64,000 nt of DNA, from assembly GCF_000471905.2 (NCBI RefSeq), contig NW_006498233.1, positions 2,840,658 to 2,904,657 on the forward strand. Direction: 5' to 3'. How positions within the stretch are numbered: the stretch's first letter is position 1; the number at the start of each line of letters is the position of its first letter. Under the pieces are notes generated by a model. The model ran no database searches. It saw only the letters and a list, made by a program, of their open reading frames with translations, and was not told the DNA's origin. Below, one piece after another: positions 11,285 through 20,149 of the stretch. The DNA comes from Amborella trichopoda. Taxonomy: Eukaryota > Streptophyta > Magnoliopsida > Amborellales > Amborellaceae. The translations under genes were made by a program, and so were the position numbers.

Positions 11285-12775
11285 ATCGGGGTGTGAGCAA
11301 GATGGCACGAGCCGGTGGGGTTAGTAACACGTGGAAGACTAACCTCTAATTGATGGTCGAAGTACTTGGGACATGAGCCGATCGGGATAGTAACACGAAG
11401 AAGACTAACTTTTGATCGATAGTCGAAGTACTTAGGACACGAGCCGGTGGGGTTAGTAACACAAGGAATACTAACCGCCGGTCCATAGTCGCATTACATA
11501 GGACGCGAGCTGGTGGGGTTAACAACACAAGGAAGATTAGCTGTTGGACGATAGTCGGAGTACATGGGATGCGAGCCGGTGGGGTTAACATAAGGAAGAC
11601 TTACCATTGATCGATATTTGGGGTACTTGGGATGTGAGCTGTTGGGGTTAGTAACAGAAGAAAGACTAACCATCAGTTAATGATTGGAGTACTTGGGACA
11701 TGAGCAGGTGGGGTTAGTAACATAAGGAAGACTAAGCGTCGGTCGATGGTCAGAGAACTTAGGATGCAAGCCAGTGGGGTTAGTAATATTAGAAAGGCTA
11801 ACTGTCGATCGATGACAGAGTCTTTTGGACATGAGCCGCTAGGGTTAGTAACACAAGGAAGACAAATTGGTGATCGATAGTTAGAGTACTTGGGATGTGA
11901 GCCGATGGGGTTAGTAACACAAGGAAGACTAATCGCCGGTCGATAGTCGGAGAACTTGCGACCCGATCCGGTGGGGTTAGCAGCTCAACTAAGACTAACC
12001 GTCATTCGATAGTCAGAGTACTTAAGACGTGAGCCAGTGGAGTTAGCAGCACAAGGAAGACTAACTCCCGATCAATATTCGGTGTACTTGAGATGCGAGC
12101 CGGTGGGGTTAGTAACATAAGGAAGACTAACCGCCAGTCGATGGTCGGAGTACTTGGGACTCAAGCAAGTGGGGTTAAGAGCACAAGAAAGACTAACGGT
12201 TGATCGATGGTTAAAGTACATGGGACACGAGCTGGTCGGGTTAGTAACACTAGGAAGACTAACCATAGGTCGATAGTCAGAGTACTTGGGATGCAAGTCG
12301 ATGAGTTAATAATACAAGGAAGACTAACCACCGGTAGACGGCCAGAGAATTTGGGACTTGACCCAGTAGAGTTCGTAACACAAGGAAGACTAATCGTCGG
12401 TCAATGGTCGGAGTACTTGGGACATGAGCCAGTGGGATTATTAACACTAGGAAGGCTAACTGCCAGTCGATGGTCAGAGTACTTGAGACGCGAGCTAAAG
12501 GGCTTAGTAACACAAGGAAAACTAACCGCTGATTGATAATCAAAGTACTTGGGACACAAGCCAGTGGGGGTAGTAATGCAAGGAAAACTAACAGCAGGTT
12601 GGTAGTGGGAGTACTTGGGACCCGAGCCGATGGGGTTAGTCACACAAGGAAGACTAACCACTGGCTGATAGTCGGAGTACTTGGGACCCAAGCCGATGGG
12701 GTTAGTAACACAAGGAAAAGTAACCACCGATCAATGGTCAGAGTACTTCGGATGCAAGCCTGTGTTGGTGTTGCG
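11285..12775 (-). repeat. 66-bp tandem array, about 22 units
   Basis: Units of 66 bases (22 codons) recur, each with a 'gagccggtggggttagtaac' core followed by 'acaaggaagactaacc'. The first starts fall at 11,311, 11,377, 11,443 and 11,509. Most units contain an inverted repeat GGTTAGT / ACTAACC with a 12-base loop. Being a multiple of three, the array keeps long open frames on both strands (for example 22-residue periodic proteins with LTPPAR or VTNPTG). Those frames are explained by the periodicity and are not evidence of genes. It lies between the primer site and gag of element C. Confidence 0.85.
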
Positions 12776-13218
12776 GGGATGTACAACAGCCGAGGGTGAG
12801 TGCACAACCTGTGTAACCAGAGGTGAAAATCAGGACCTTGAGAGGAAGGGTCCAAAGGCTCAGGGGCAGTGGCTCTCGCCCGAACTCCGGCAAGAACCGT
12901 GCAAGGATTGTCCTCACAAGTTGGGGTAATGGAACTCGTGTAACATGATGAATGTGTGCCCTCTTGTGCAAGATTATCCATAGCACCGCCACTGCTCCTC
13001 CTTCCTTGACTCTTGCAGGGGTAGGTGAGAACTATTTTCAATGGCTTGATGCCCAGGACTAAAACCACTTGGGGTAGCATCTTGCGGGGTGCAACCTTTC
13101 GCCTTATAGCTCCTGGGTCACTCTGACACTCGGCCACGACAAGCTCATCCATGCGTGAGGGGAAGTTTAGTGGAACGTCCATAGTGCCCACTTGAAAGGA
13201 GGACATTATCACATCCAT
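12640..13218 (-). pseudogene. open frame running into the 66-bp array
   Basis: A 192-codon open frame starts 160 bases after the primer site of element C and ends inside the first units of the 66-bp array. The N-terminal 150 residues (for example NFPSRMDELVVAECQSDPG) are not periodic and could be the start of an ORF1-like protein; the last part is translated satellite. I do not recognise the protein. If real, the array expanded inside the gene while keeping frame. Confidence 0.35.
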
Positions 13219-13378
13219 CAGTATCTTTTAACGACCTGTGTGATAACATAGGGGATAGCTCGTCAAAGTGATAAGTAAGTGAGAGTATTAAAGAGAAAGA
13301 GACCCAAATTGAAGGTATATCTAAGTGAAAGAGATTATGCTCTTTTCTATACCTTGCTAGAGATGAAGGGTGAACGAT

Positions 13379-13396
13379 TCCCTAGTGGAGTCACCA
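13379..13396 (-). promoter_or_regulatory. primer binding site, tRNA-Arg type (element C)
   Basis: The plus strand reads CCCTAGTGGAGTCACCA, so the minus strand begins TGGTGACTCCACTAGGG. A tRNA-Arg 3' end with CCA added reads ...GTGGAGTCGCCA, one base different. It marks the start of the internal region of element C, with its 5' LTR to the right. Confidence 0.6.
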
Positions 13397-13751
13397 GAGA
13401 TTTGGACGCCCCAAAATGTGAATGTTGTAAAAGGGGATATCGATGTTTTAAATATGTAGCATAATTTAAAACATGTAGAGACTCCAATTAAATTCTTTAT
13501 CAGAGAATATCATACTGAAGGTGAAATTCGCCCATGTATTCCATATATTAGAAACACAGGTTTTTTATATCATATAGTGGGAACGAAATAGTTTCAAGAG
13601 TTTAATTCGCATTTACGATTTCCATTGACCAAATAATATAAAAGTAAACAGGGCCAATTACGCTTGATTCTAGATTCAAGACCTATAGATTAGTTTCTCA
13701 TAAAAAGATGTACATACATATTAAATAAAAGGAGATAACATCAAATGGGAT
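13397..13751 (-). mobile_element. 5' LTR remnant of element C
   Basis: The sequence next to the primer site ends, in element sense, with 'cattttggggcgtcc', a common plant gypsy LTR end. It is AT-rich and stops at 13,752, where the LTR of element B begins. Its continuation, if B inserted here, would be expected from 57,681, but I could not confirm that without a second LTR copy. Confidence 0.45.
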
Positions 13752-14639
13752 TGGTTAGGTGGCTCGATCTTGCCCTCCGGATCTGGATGATCTGGTGGCA
13801 CGCGTACTAAGGTTTCGGGGGAACCCGGGACTTTTGAGATCTCTCTCTCCGGAACCTCGCTCAGGAGCGAGGGCAGGTATACCAATCGATGAGAGAGGAA
13901 TTTAAGTTAGGTTCGGGACTTACTTGGGCTAGCTCGCTTGGGCGCCCTATTATATCACGAAGAAAGCACCCCAGTTGTAGAACTGGTTCAAAATCACCTC
14001 CCTTGGCCCGTACTCTCCTATTTCTTTAATCATACACATATGGTTAATTTACAAGATAAGAGGGTCAAGTGACCCCTCCTTGTTATTGGACGAATGCACA
14101 TAGACATGCACAATCAAACGAAGAAAAAGGGTAAGACGATTGATGAAAGAAGAAGAAAGAGACAGAATAGAGGAATAGGAAAGATACGAAATTGACTAGG
14201 TGGTTAGACTAACATAGTAGCTAGACAAGCAAGTGATTGACCTAATGTGATGATAAGGCGGACATGGTAACTAGACCAGCACAACGGCAATACTACTAGA
14301 CGACAGAACGATCATTGACCGGCCTGGTACGATCGCTAGCGTATCGTGGCTGTAAGGCGGGTACGGTGACTAAAACCGGCACAACGACAATACTACCAGA
14401 CGATGAGACTACCATGACATTGCTTGACTTAGCCTCCCTTGATTAAACAAGAGGGAAAGAAGAGAAGAGAGAAAAGAAAAGAGAGGGAAAAGCATGCACA
14501 GTACTACTAATGTCATGCATGTGAGAAAAAGAAAGGAAAGAGAGAGAGAGGAAAAGAAAAAGAAAGGATTAGTAAAAAAGAAGTGGAAGGGGGAAGAAGA
14601 AAGAAAGAAGGGAGAGAAGAAAGAGGGAAGAAGAGAGAG

Positions 14640-15300
14640 AAATGAGAGATAGGGAACGTGGACTGCGATGAACTTCCACCATCCATAATAGAGGATTGAG
14701 AAGATAGAGGACATGGACGGCGATGAATCTGTCATCCATGACAAAGGAGAAAGAGAGAGAAAATATAGACAGCGATGAACATTCATCGTCCATGACAGAG
14801 GAATCAAAGGAGAGAGAAGATATGGACGGCGATGAATATCTACCGTCCATGATAGAAGAGTTAGAAGACGTGAATGACGATGAGCTTCTATCGTCCATGA
14901 CAAAAGATTTAGAAGAGAGAGACATGGATGGTGATGAGCTTTCACCTTTTATGACAGAATTTAGAAGAGAGAGAAGACATGGACAACGATGAGCTTCCAC
15001 TGTCCATGACAGAGGAGTTAGAAGAGAGAGAAGACATGGACGGCGATGAGCTTGCACTGTCCATGACATAGGGGAATAAGAGAGATAAAACTTGAGCGAT
15101 GATGAGCTTCTGCCATCCATCGTACAATAATTACAAGAGAGAGAAAACATTGACGGCGATGAGCTTCCACCATCCATGACACTGGTGAATACGAGAGAGA
15201 AAACATGAACGATGATGAGCTTCCACTATCCATGACACAAGAATTAGAAGAGAGAGAAAACATGGACGATAATGAGCTTCCATCATCCATGACATAGGGA
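14640..15300 (-). repeat. 57-bp U5 hairpin array in B 3' LTR
   Basis: About ten degenerate units of about 57 bases (19 codons) of the type 'gacatggacggcgatgagcttccaccgtccatgacagaggagttagaagagaga'-like segments. Each has an inverted repeat CATGGACGG / CCGTCCATG. The periodic frames on both strands (rich in Ser-Ser-Met-Ser on the minus strand) reflect this array. The same array is in the 5' LTR at 55,380-56,000. Confidence 0.8.
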
Positions 15301-16070
15301 AATAAGATTAACTTTGACAGAACTTACGTGAACTTACGTGATCTTCCATGGATGATTCGGGGTTACTCGGACGTCTATTTGACCAAAAGATGAATGTTTT
15401 CTTATTGGGCTCGGCATGACGATAGATTTGATACCAACTTCGAGCCATGGATCACGCCTTTAAGGCACGATCATGGGACTCAGAATTTGTATAAATCTTG
15501 AAAACTTCTGATCGATAGTGTGCTTGTTTCTTGATTTTTTTCTTTGATTTATTCACTGAGTTGCACTGAGGATGCCATCACGATCACATTGCAACTAACG
15601 CAACCCAATGTTGTGTCTAGACGAAGATTTTTTCATCTTGGGTTTTTAACCGGATTCTTAAAATCTAACAGCCGGAATCTGTAAAAAATTTGATTCCTTC
15701 ATGTGTCGAATCCAACCATTCATCGCATGTAAGGTTTGGACCATAAATAGCCTCGAACCTTACGTAAATAATACAATTGGTTTCGCCTCGATTGGATACG
15801 TGAACGCCGTGATATGGCCTCTTGAGCAAGGCATGCTGCTGTTGAATTTTCTGCAACTATCTTCACGAATCATCAACTTCTCTCTAGTTTTTGTACCTAC
15901 TCAGGTATCGTCATGGGTCGTGCCACATACCAAACCACTTATCTTGACAAGACGAACACGCCCACCAAATTTGAGCTTGATCCGATTCAAAACGAGTGAA
16001 ATACAAGTCGTTGAAGTTGCTACTTTGGACTATGCACACCAGCCTCCTTTAATGGATATTGGTGTAGGAA

Positions 16071-16096
16071 GGCCGCACAGGAATAAAGTGCGGCCT
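16071..16096. other. U3 inverted repeat
   Basis: GGCCGCAC (16,071-16,078) pairs perfectly with GTGCGGCC (16,089-16,096) around 10 bases. Related but imperfect versions lie in the other LTRs: near 17,296 and 33,297 in A, 57,361 in the B 5' LTR and 62,450 in G. Confidence 0.6.
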
Positions 16097-16485
16097 ACCC
16101 CCTTTTAATGTTTCACCCATAACTTTGTCTTAAAGCACCTGATTAAGCAGAAACTTGACCCATAAGGGCTTTCAACCGTGTCGGATCCAATGGCAGTGGT
16201 CCCGCAGCTATTTGACACACCAAAAAAAGAATTCTAGTTATGGGATCCATTTCAAGGTGCTAGAGGCTGATTTTTCCAAAATTATTTCTTCGTCTGTGTT
16301 ACTTTAGACATGTCGGATTGTAACAAAACTTGACAGATGGCCTATTGAAGTGCTTAGAAAAATTATGACCCATCTCGGAGTAATTTTGAGACTGTCGAGA
16401 ATTTCATTATATGTTAAGGGTTTATTGACTGTCTTCTCTTTTATTCTGCATCGAAACCCAAGGTGCTGAAAAATGTGCTTAAAGA

Positions 16486-16951
16486 GCTTGCCCCACTGAA
16501 TGTTGTGTTTCGAGAGAAGCGAGAGGGATAACATTCAGAAAATTTCCTTCGGCTTTATTACTTTTTTCTTCCTACCCACAGGACCACGTGAACGCCAAGG
16601 AGATCCACGCAATGATGTAACTAGGATGCTTAGATGTTTGGATGCAAGACTTTAGGGGGAGAAGAGATTGTTTTGACGGATCCTATCAAAGTCCTCACCC
16701 TCGCGTGGACTCTCTGTGATTCTAACAGCTGAGGATTTTATATGGACCTTGTTGCTCAGAATCAGGCCCGTCTGACAGTCGAGTGCCGTGTTGAAGGGTA
16801 TTTTTCCCATTTAGTCTGGGTTTTTGTATCCTCTGGTGTTGATCCACGTTTCGAGGATTTTGTTTTTGTTTGTTTTGGATGGTCTGCTGGAGGGCCTTTG
16901 GTTGGCATCTATCTGCATTGTGAACTAGATATTCCTTGGTGGGTAGGGTAC
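16486..16951 (-). mobile_element. pre-LTR segment of element B (homologue of 32,192-32,908)
   Basis: This is the reverse complement of A's segment 32,192-32,908 and lies between B's 3' LTR and the A insertion. On the plus strand (antisense to B) it includes a 91-codon frame, 16,742-17,017, whose residues FVFVCFGWSAGGPLVGIY and IPWWVGY correspond to FLFVCSAEEPFVGVHLIY and VPWWLGYL in A. The frame runs on into A's LTR only by chance. Next to the LTR is a purine-rich AGTGGGGCAAGC-like tract that may be the polypurine tract. Confidence 0.65.
16947..16951. other. target-site duplication of A, left copy
   Basis: GGTAC immediately precedes the TGTTTGAACAC start of A. The right copy at 34,172-34,176 is AGTAC. 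The uninterrupted site is seen in A's own homologous sequence at 32,187-32,191 (GGTAC), where the flanks of both copies are joined. Confidence 0.75.
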
Positions 16952-17253
16952 TGTTTGAACACATTTTTTAGCACCTTGGTTCCTGATGCAGAAAAAAGGG
17001 GAAGTAGGTCAATATAGCCTATAAAATAGTGAAAATTTGATAGTCTCAGAATGGCCCCAAAATTGGTCAACATCTTCATCAGCACTACAAAAGTCCACCT
17101 TTGAAGTTTCATCACGATCAGACATATTTATGGAAGTGAACACAAAGAAACAATTTCGACAACATCGACCTTTAGCACCCTGAAATGGACCACATAACTA
17201 GAACTATATTTTCAGTAATTCAAACAATTGTGGGGGGACAAAAACCATTGGAT

Positions 17254-17273
17254 NNNNNNNNNNNNNNNNNNNN
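17254..17273. other. assembly gap (20 N)
   Basis: A run of 20 unknown bases lies in the U3 of A's 5' LTR. The 3' LTR has about 66 bases in the same place (33,208-33,273), so the gap length is likely arbitrary and the missing sequence is ordinary LTR. Two reading frames crossing it are artefacts. Confidence 0.95.
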
Positions 17274-18148
17274 GAATAACATACCGAAATGGGGTAGGCC
17301 GCACACTATTGCCGTGTGCCCACCAAAAAAGGGGTAAAATGCCAAAAAAAGATCCTGGTCAAATTTTGAGAGTGTGTTTGTCTGGTCAAGACGAGCATTT
17401 CGATATATGGTATGCCCCATGACGATGCTCGAGCAGGGAGAAAAACTAGAGAGAAGTTGTTGTTCCGTGAAGAAAGTTGCAGAAACTTCAGAAGCAGCAC
17501 GCTGCACTCCGGCGGCCAAATCACATCGCTCATGTACCCGATCGTCACAAAATCAATTGCATTATGTGCCTAAGGTTTGTGGCTATCTCTGGTCTGAACG
17601 TCAAGTACGTTGAACGGATCGATTTTACACATGGAGGCATCAAAGCTGCTATAAATTCCAGCTATCAGATTTCAAGATTCTGACCAAAAAATAAAGACGA
17701 AGAAATCTTAATTTCGAAACAAAATCGAGCTGATTTTGTTGCAACATGATCATGACGGCATGTTCAGTGTGATTCAACAAAGAAACTGAAGAATAAAATA
17801 AAAAAACGAGCACACTATCGATCCAAAGTTTTCAAGATTCACCCAAAATTCAAGTCTCATGATCATAACTCAGAAACATGATTCATGGCTAAAAATTGGT
17901 ATCAAATCGATTGCCATGTCGAGCTCTACAAGAAAATAATCATCTTTTAATCAAACAGGCATCAGAGCAACCCCGGATCAATCATGAAAGATCACACAAG
18001 TTCTCGGGCTGCAACATGGACTATTTTGAAATTTAGTACATTCTTAGGCAGGGGCAAAACAGTCCTTTTACACCCATTTTTACAATTACTTTTAATATAT
18101 TTAATTTTAGGTATTTTTTGGGCATCCCCCCATGTTTGGGCCCAATTC

Positions 18149-18156
18149 TATATAAT
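18149..18156 (+). promoter_or_regulatory. LTR TATA box, element A
   Basis: TATATAAT follows 'gggcccaattc'. An AATAAA at 18,217 lies about 60 bases on, giving a short R region. The 3' LTR lacks this block. Confidence 0.65.
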
Positions 18157-18295
18157 CAAGCAAAGCCAAATTGTAAAGGACCCCTAGAGACCTTTGGTTC
18201 ATTTCACATAGGCATCAATAAAGTTTCAATTTCTTCTTGAGTTCATGGGTGCATCTTAGAGAGAGAGAGCGGAGAAAGAAGAAAAGGGCCACTAC

Positions 18296-18640
18296 CTTTC
18301 GATAAGATAACTTTCTCTCTCCTCCCCTCTTTCTCTCTCCTCTTCTCCCTCTTTCTCTCTCCTCCCCTCTTTCTCTCTCCTCTTCTCCCTCTTTCTCTCT
18401 CCTCTTCTTCCTCTTTCTCTCTCCTCCCCTCTCTTCTCACCTCTATCTCTCTCTCCTCTTCTCATCTCTATCTTTATTTCTCTCTCTTATTCTCATCTGT
18501 ATCTCTCTTTTTCTCTCTTCTTCTCAACTCTATCTCTCTCTTCTTCTCATCTCTATCTCTCCCTCTTCTTCTCATCTCTATCTCTCTTCTCTCTCTTCTT
18601 CTCATCTCTATCTCTTTTTCTTTTTATTCTTTTCCTAACA
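18296..18640 (+). repeat. CT-rich microsatellite, LTR U5
   Basis: Long runs of 'ctctttctctctcctc' and 'tctcatctctatctct' type. The complementary GA-rich stretches occur in B's LTRs at 14,430-14,640 and 56,125-56,340. Confidence 0.85.
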
Positions 18641-18649
18641 TGGCCGGTG

Positions 18650-19260
18650 ATGCTCAGCACCGTTTATGTCTCATCTCCTATACCCTTCTTTTGACATAGT
18701 CAGCGAAGCTCAACACCGATTGTGTTCCCTCTCTCTCCTCTGTCTAGTACAGTCAATGAAGCTCAGCATCAATTGTGTCCTCTCTCTCTTCTCTGCCCAG
18801 TACAGTCAGTGAAGCTCAGAGTTGATTGTGTTCCCCCTCTCTTCTTTGTCTAACACAACCGATGAAGCTTAACATCGACTGCGTCTTCTCCCTCTTCTTT
18901 GTCTAACACAGCTGGTGAAACTCAATGCCGACTATATTCTCTCTTTGTTCTTTGTCTAACACAGCCAACGATGCTCAGTGTCGACTGTGTCCTCTTCCTC
19001 ATCTTTGTTTACCACAGCCGGTGAAGCTCAGTGCGACTGTGTTCTCCCTCTCTTCTTTGTCTAACACAGTTGGCGAGGCACAACGTCTATTGTGTCCTCT
19101 TCCTCATCTTTGTCTACCACAGCCAGCGACGCTCCATGCCGACTATGTCCTCTTCCTCATCCTTGTCTACCATAGCCAGCAATGCTCCGCGTCGACTATG
19201 TCCTCTTCCTCGTCTTTGCTTAATAAAACCGGCGATGCCTAGCGCCGTCTGTGTTCTTCT
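18650..19260 (+). repeat. U5 hairpin array, element A version
   Basis: About eleven units of about 52-57 bases, each with 'acacagccggtgaagctcag' or a close variant followed by 'tgccgactgtgtcctcttcctc'. The arms ACACAG / CTGTGT flank a conserved GAAGCTCA core. The same core, with different arms (CATGGACGG / CCGTCCATG), is in the B arrays. Long frames such as 19,031-19,402 are by-products of the periodicity. Confidence 0.75.
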
Positions 19261-20024
19261 CTTTTATCTCACACCCTTCTCCTCCTTTCTTTCTCTTCCT
19301 CTCCTTCTTTCTACTCTCTCCTTCTTCTCTTATCTTACTTCTTATTCTTTCTTTATGATCTCCACTTTTATGTTATTCTTTCTTTTGATTAAGAGGGGTT
19401 GATATTAGCCTATCATAGTAGTCTTGTCGTCTAACCGTAATTTTGTTATGCCAGAATTATTGTACCCACTTTATTGCCACGACAGACTGCCTATCGTGTC
19501 TAGCTAGTTAATATCGATATTGACATCTAATGGTAATTCTGTTGAGCCGATCTAAGTTACTGAGCCTATTTTACTACTACGTCGGACTCATTACCCATCA
19601 GCTTAGTCATTGTGTTGATCTCTCCTCTTGATCAATTTCTTCTCTCCCCCATCTACCTTCTCTTCTTCGTATGAATGCGCACGCTTGTGTACGTTCACCA
19701 AAGAGGCACGGTGAGGTCTGTTGACTCACCTTTCTTATAACATTTTTCATATGCGTGTGATTGTAAAAAATAGGAAAATACAGGCCAAGGAGGCGAATTA
19801 GATCCAGTTTTACAATTGGGGGGCTTTCTTCATGATCTAAGAGGGTGCGCACATGAGCCAGCCCGAGTAAGTCCCGAACCCACCTTAAATTCATCTCTTA
19901 TCGGTTGGTAATACCTGCCCTTGTTCTCGAAGGACGTTCCCGAGAGAGCGATATCAAAGTCTCAGGTCTCCTTTGAAACCCGAGGTGCGTGCCGCCCTAC
20001 CATCCAGATCTTGAGGGCGAGATG

Positions 20025-20040
20025 ATCCACTAGGGACTTA
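20025..20040 (+). promoter_or_regulatory. primer-binding-site remnant, element A
   Basis: TCCACTAGGGACTTACTACC continues exactly like the intact site of B (TCCACTTGGGACTTACTACC in element sense), but the preceding TGGCGAC and the LTR end are missing. A deletion of about 27 bases explains this. The copy could not prime reverse transcription normally. Confidence 0.7.
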
Positions 20041-20149
20041 CTACCTCTTTGTCGGATCATACTTGTTTGGCTAAGTTTCTCCTTTTATTTTTTGTATTCA
20101 CACATCACTTATAGTTGCTTGGTTCTGTAACCCATTCATCCAGATCGAG

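Larger units (their letters stand above)
13752..16485 (-). mobile_element. 3' LTR of element B
   Basis: This minus-strand LTR starts at 16,485 (TCTTTAAGCAC, mutated from TGTTTGAACAC) and ends at 13,752 (CCTAACCA). It matches the 5' LTR at 54,459-57,680 with many substitutions. Relative to that copy it lacks roughly 600 bases between 15,335 and 15,345 (the equivalent of about 56,040-56,650), which removes the TATA box and R region. It contains the 57-bp array at 14,640-15,300 and a perfect U3 hairpin at 16,071-16,096. The 5 bases beyond the end (GGGAT) do not match the bases beyond the 5' LTR. Confidence 0.8.
16952..20024 (+). mobile_element. 5' LTR of element A
   Basis: It begins TGTTTGAACAC. 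U3 runs to the TATA box at 18,149, with AATAAA at 18,217-18,222, then CT-rich DNA, a hairpin array (18,650-19,260) and a conserved block 19,400-20,020 shared with every LTR of the family ('ctttcttcatgatctaagagg', 'ggttggtaatacctgccc'). The last bases of the LTR and the first bases of the primer site are deleted at 20,024. It contains a 20-N assembly gap. Confidence 0.8.

Noticed and set aside
11285..12775. CRISPR array
   Set aside because: Repeats are directly adjacent with no unique spacers, the units are diverged, and the context is a plant retroelement.
14409..15177. Open frames of 178 and 202 codons
   Set aside because: Same cause as above, in the 3' LTR copy of the array.
17220..17519. 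Two open frames crossing the N run
   Set aside because: They are translated through unknown bases within an LTR.
18925..19402. Open frames of 105 and 123 codons rich in Leu, Pro and Ser
   Set aside because: They follow the U5 array of element A and CT-rich DNA.
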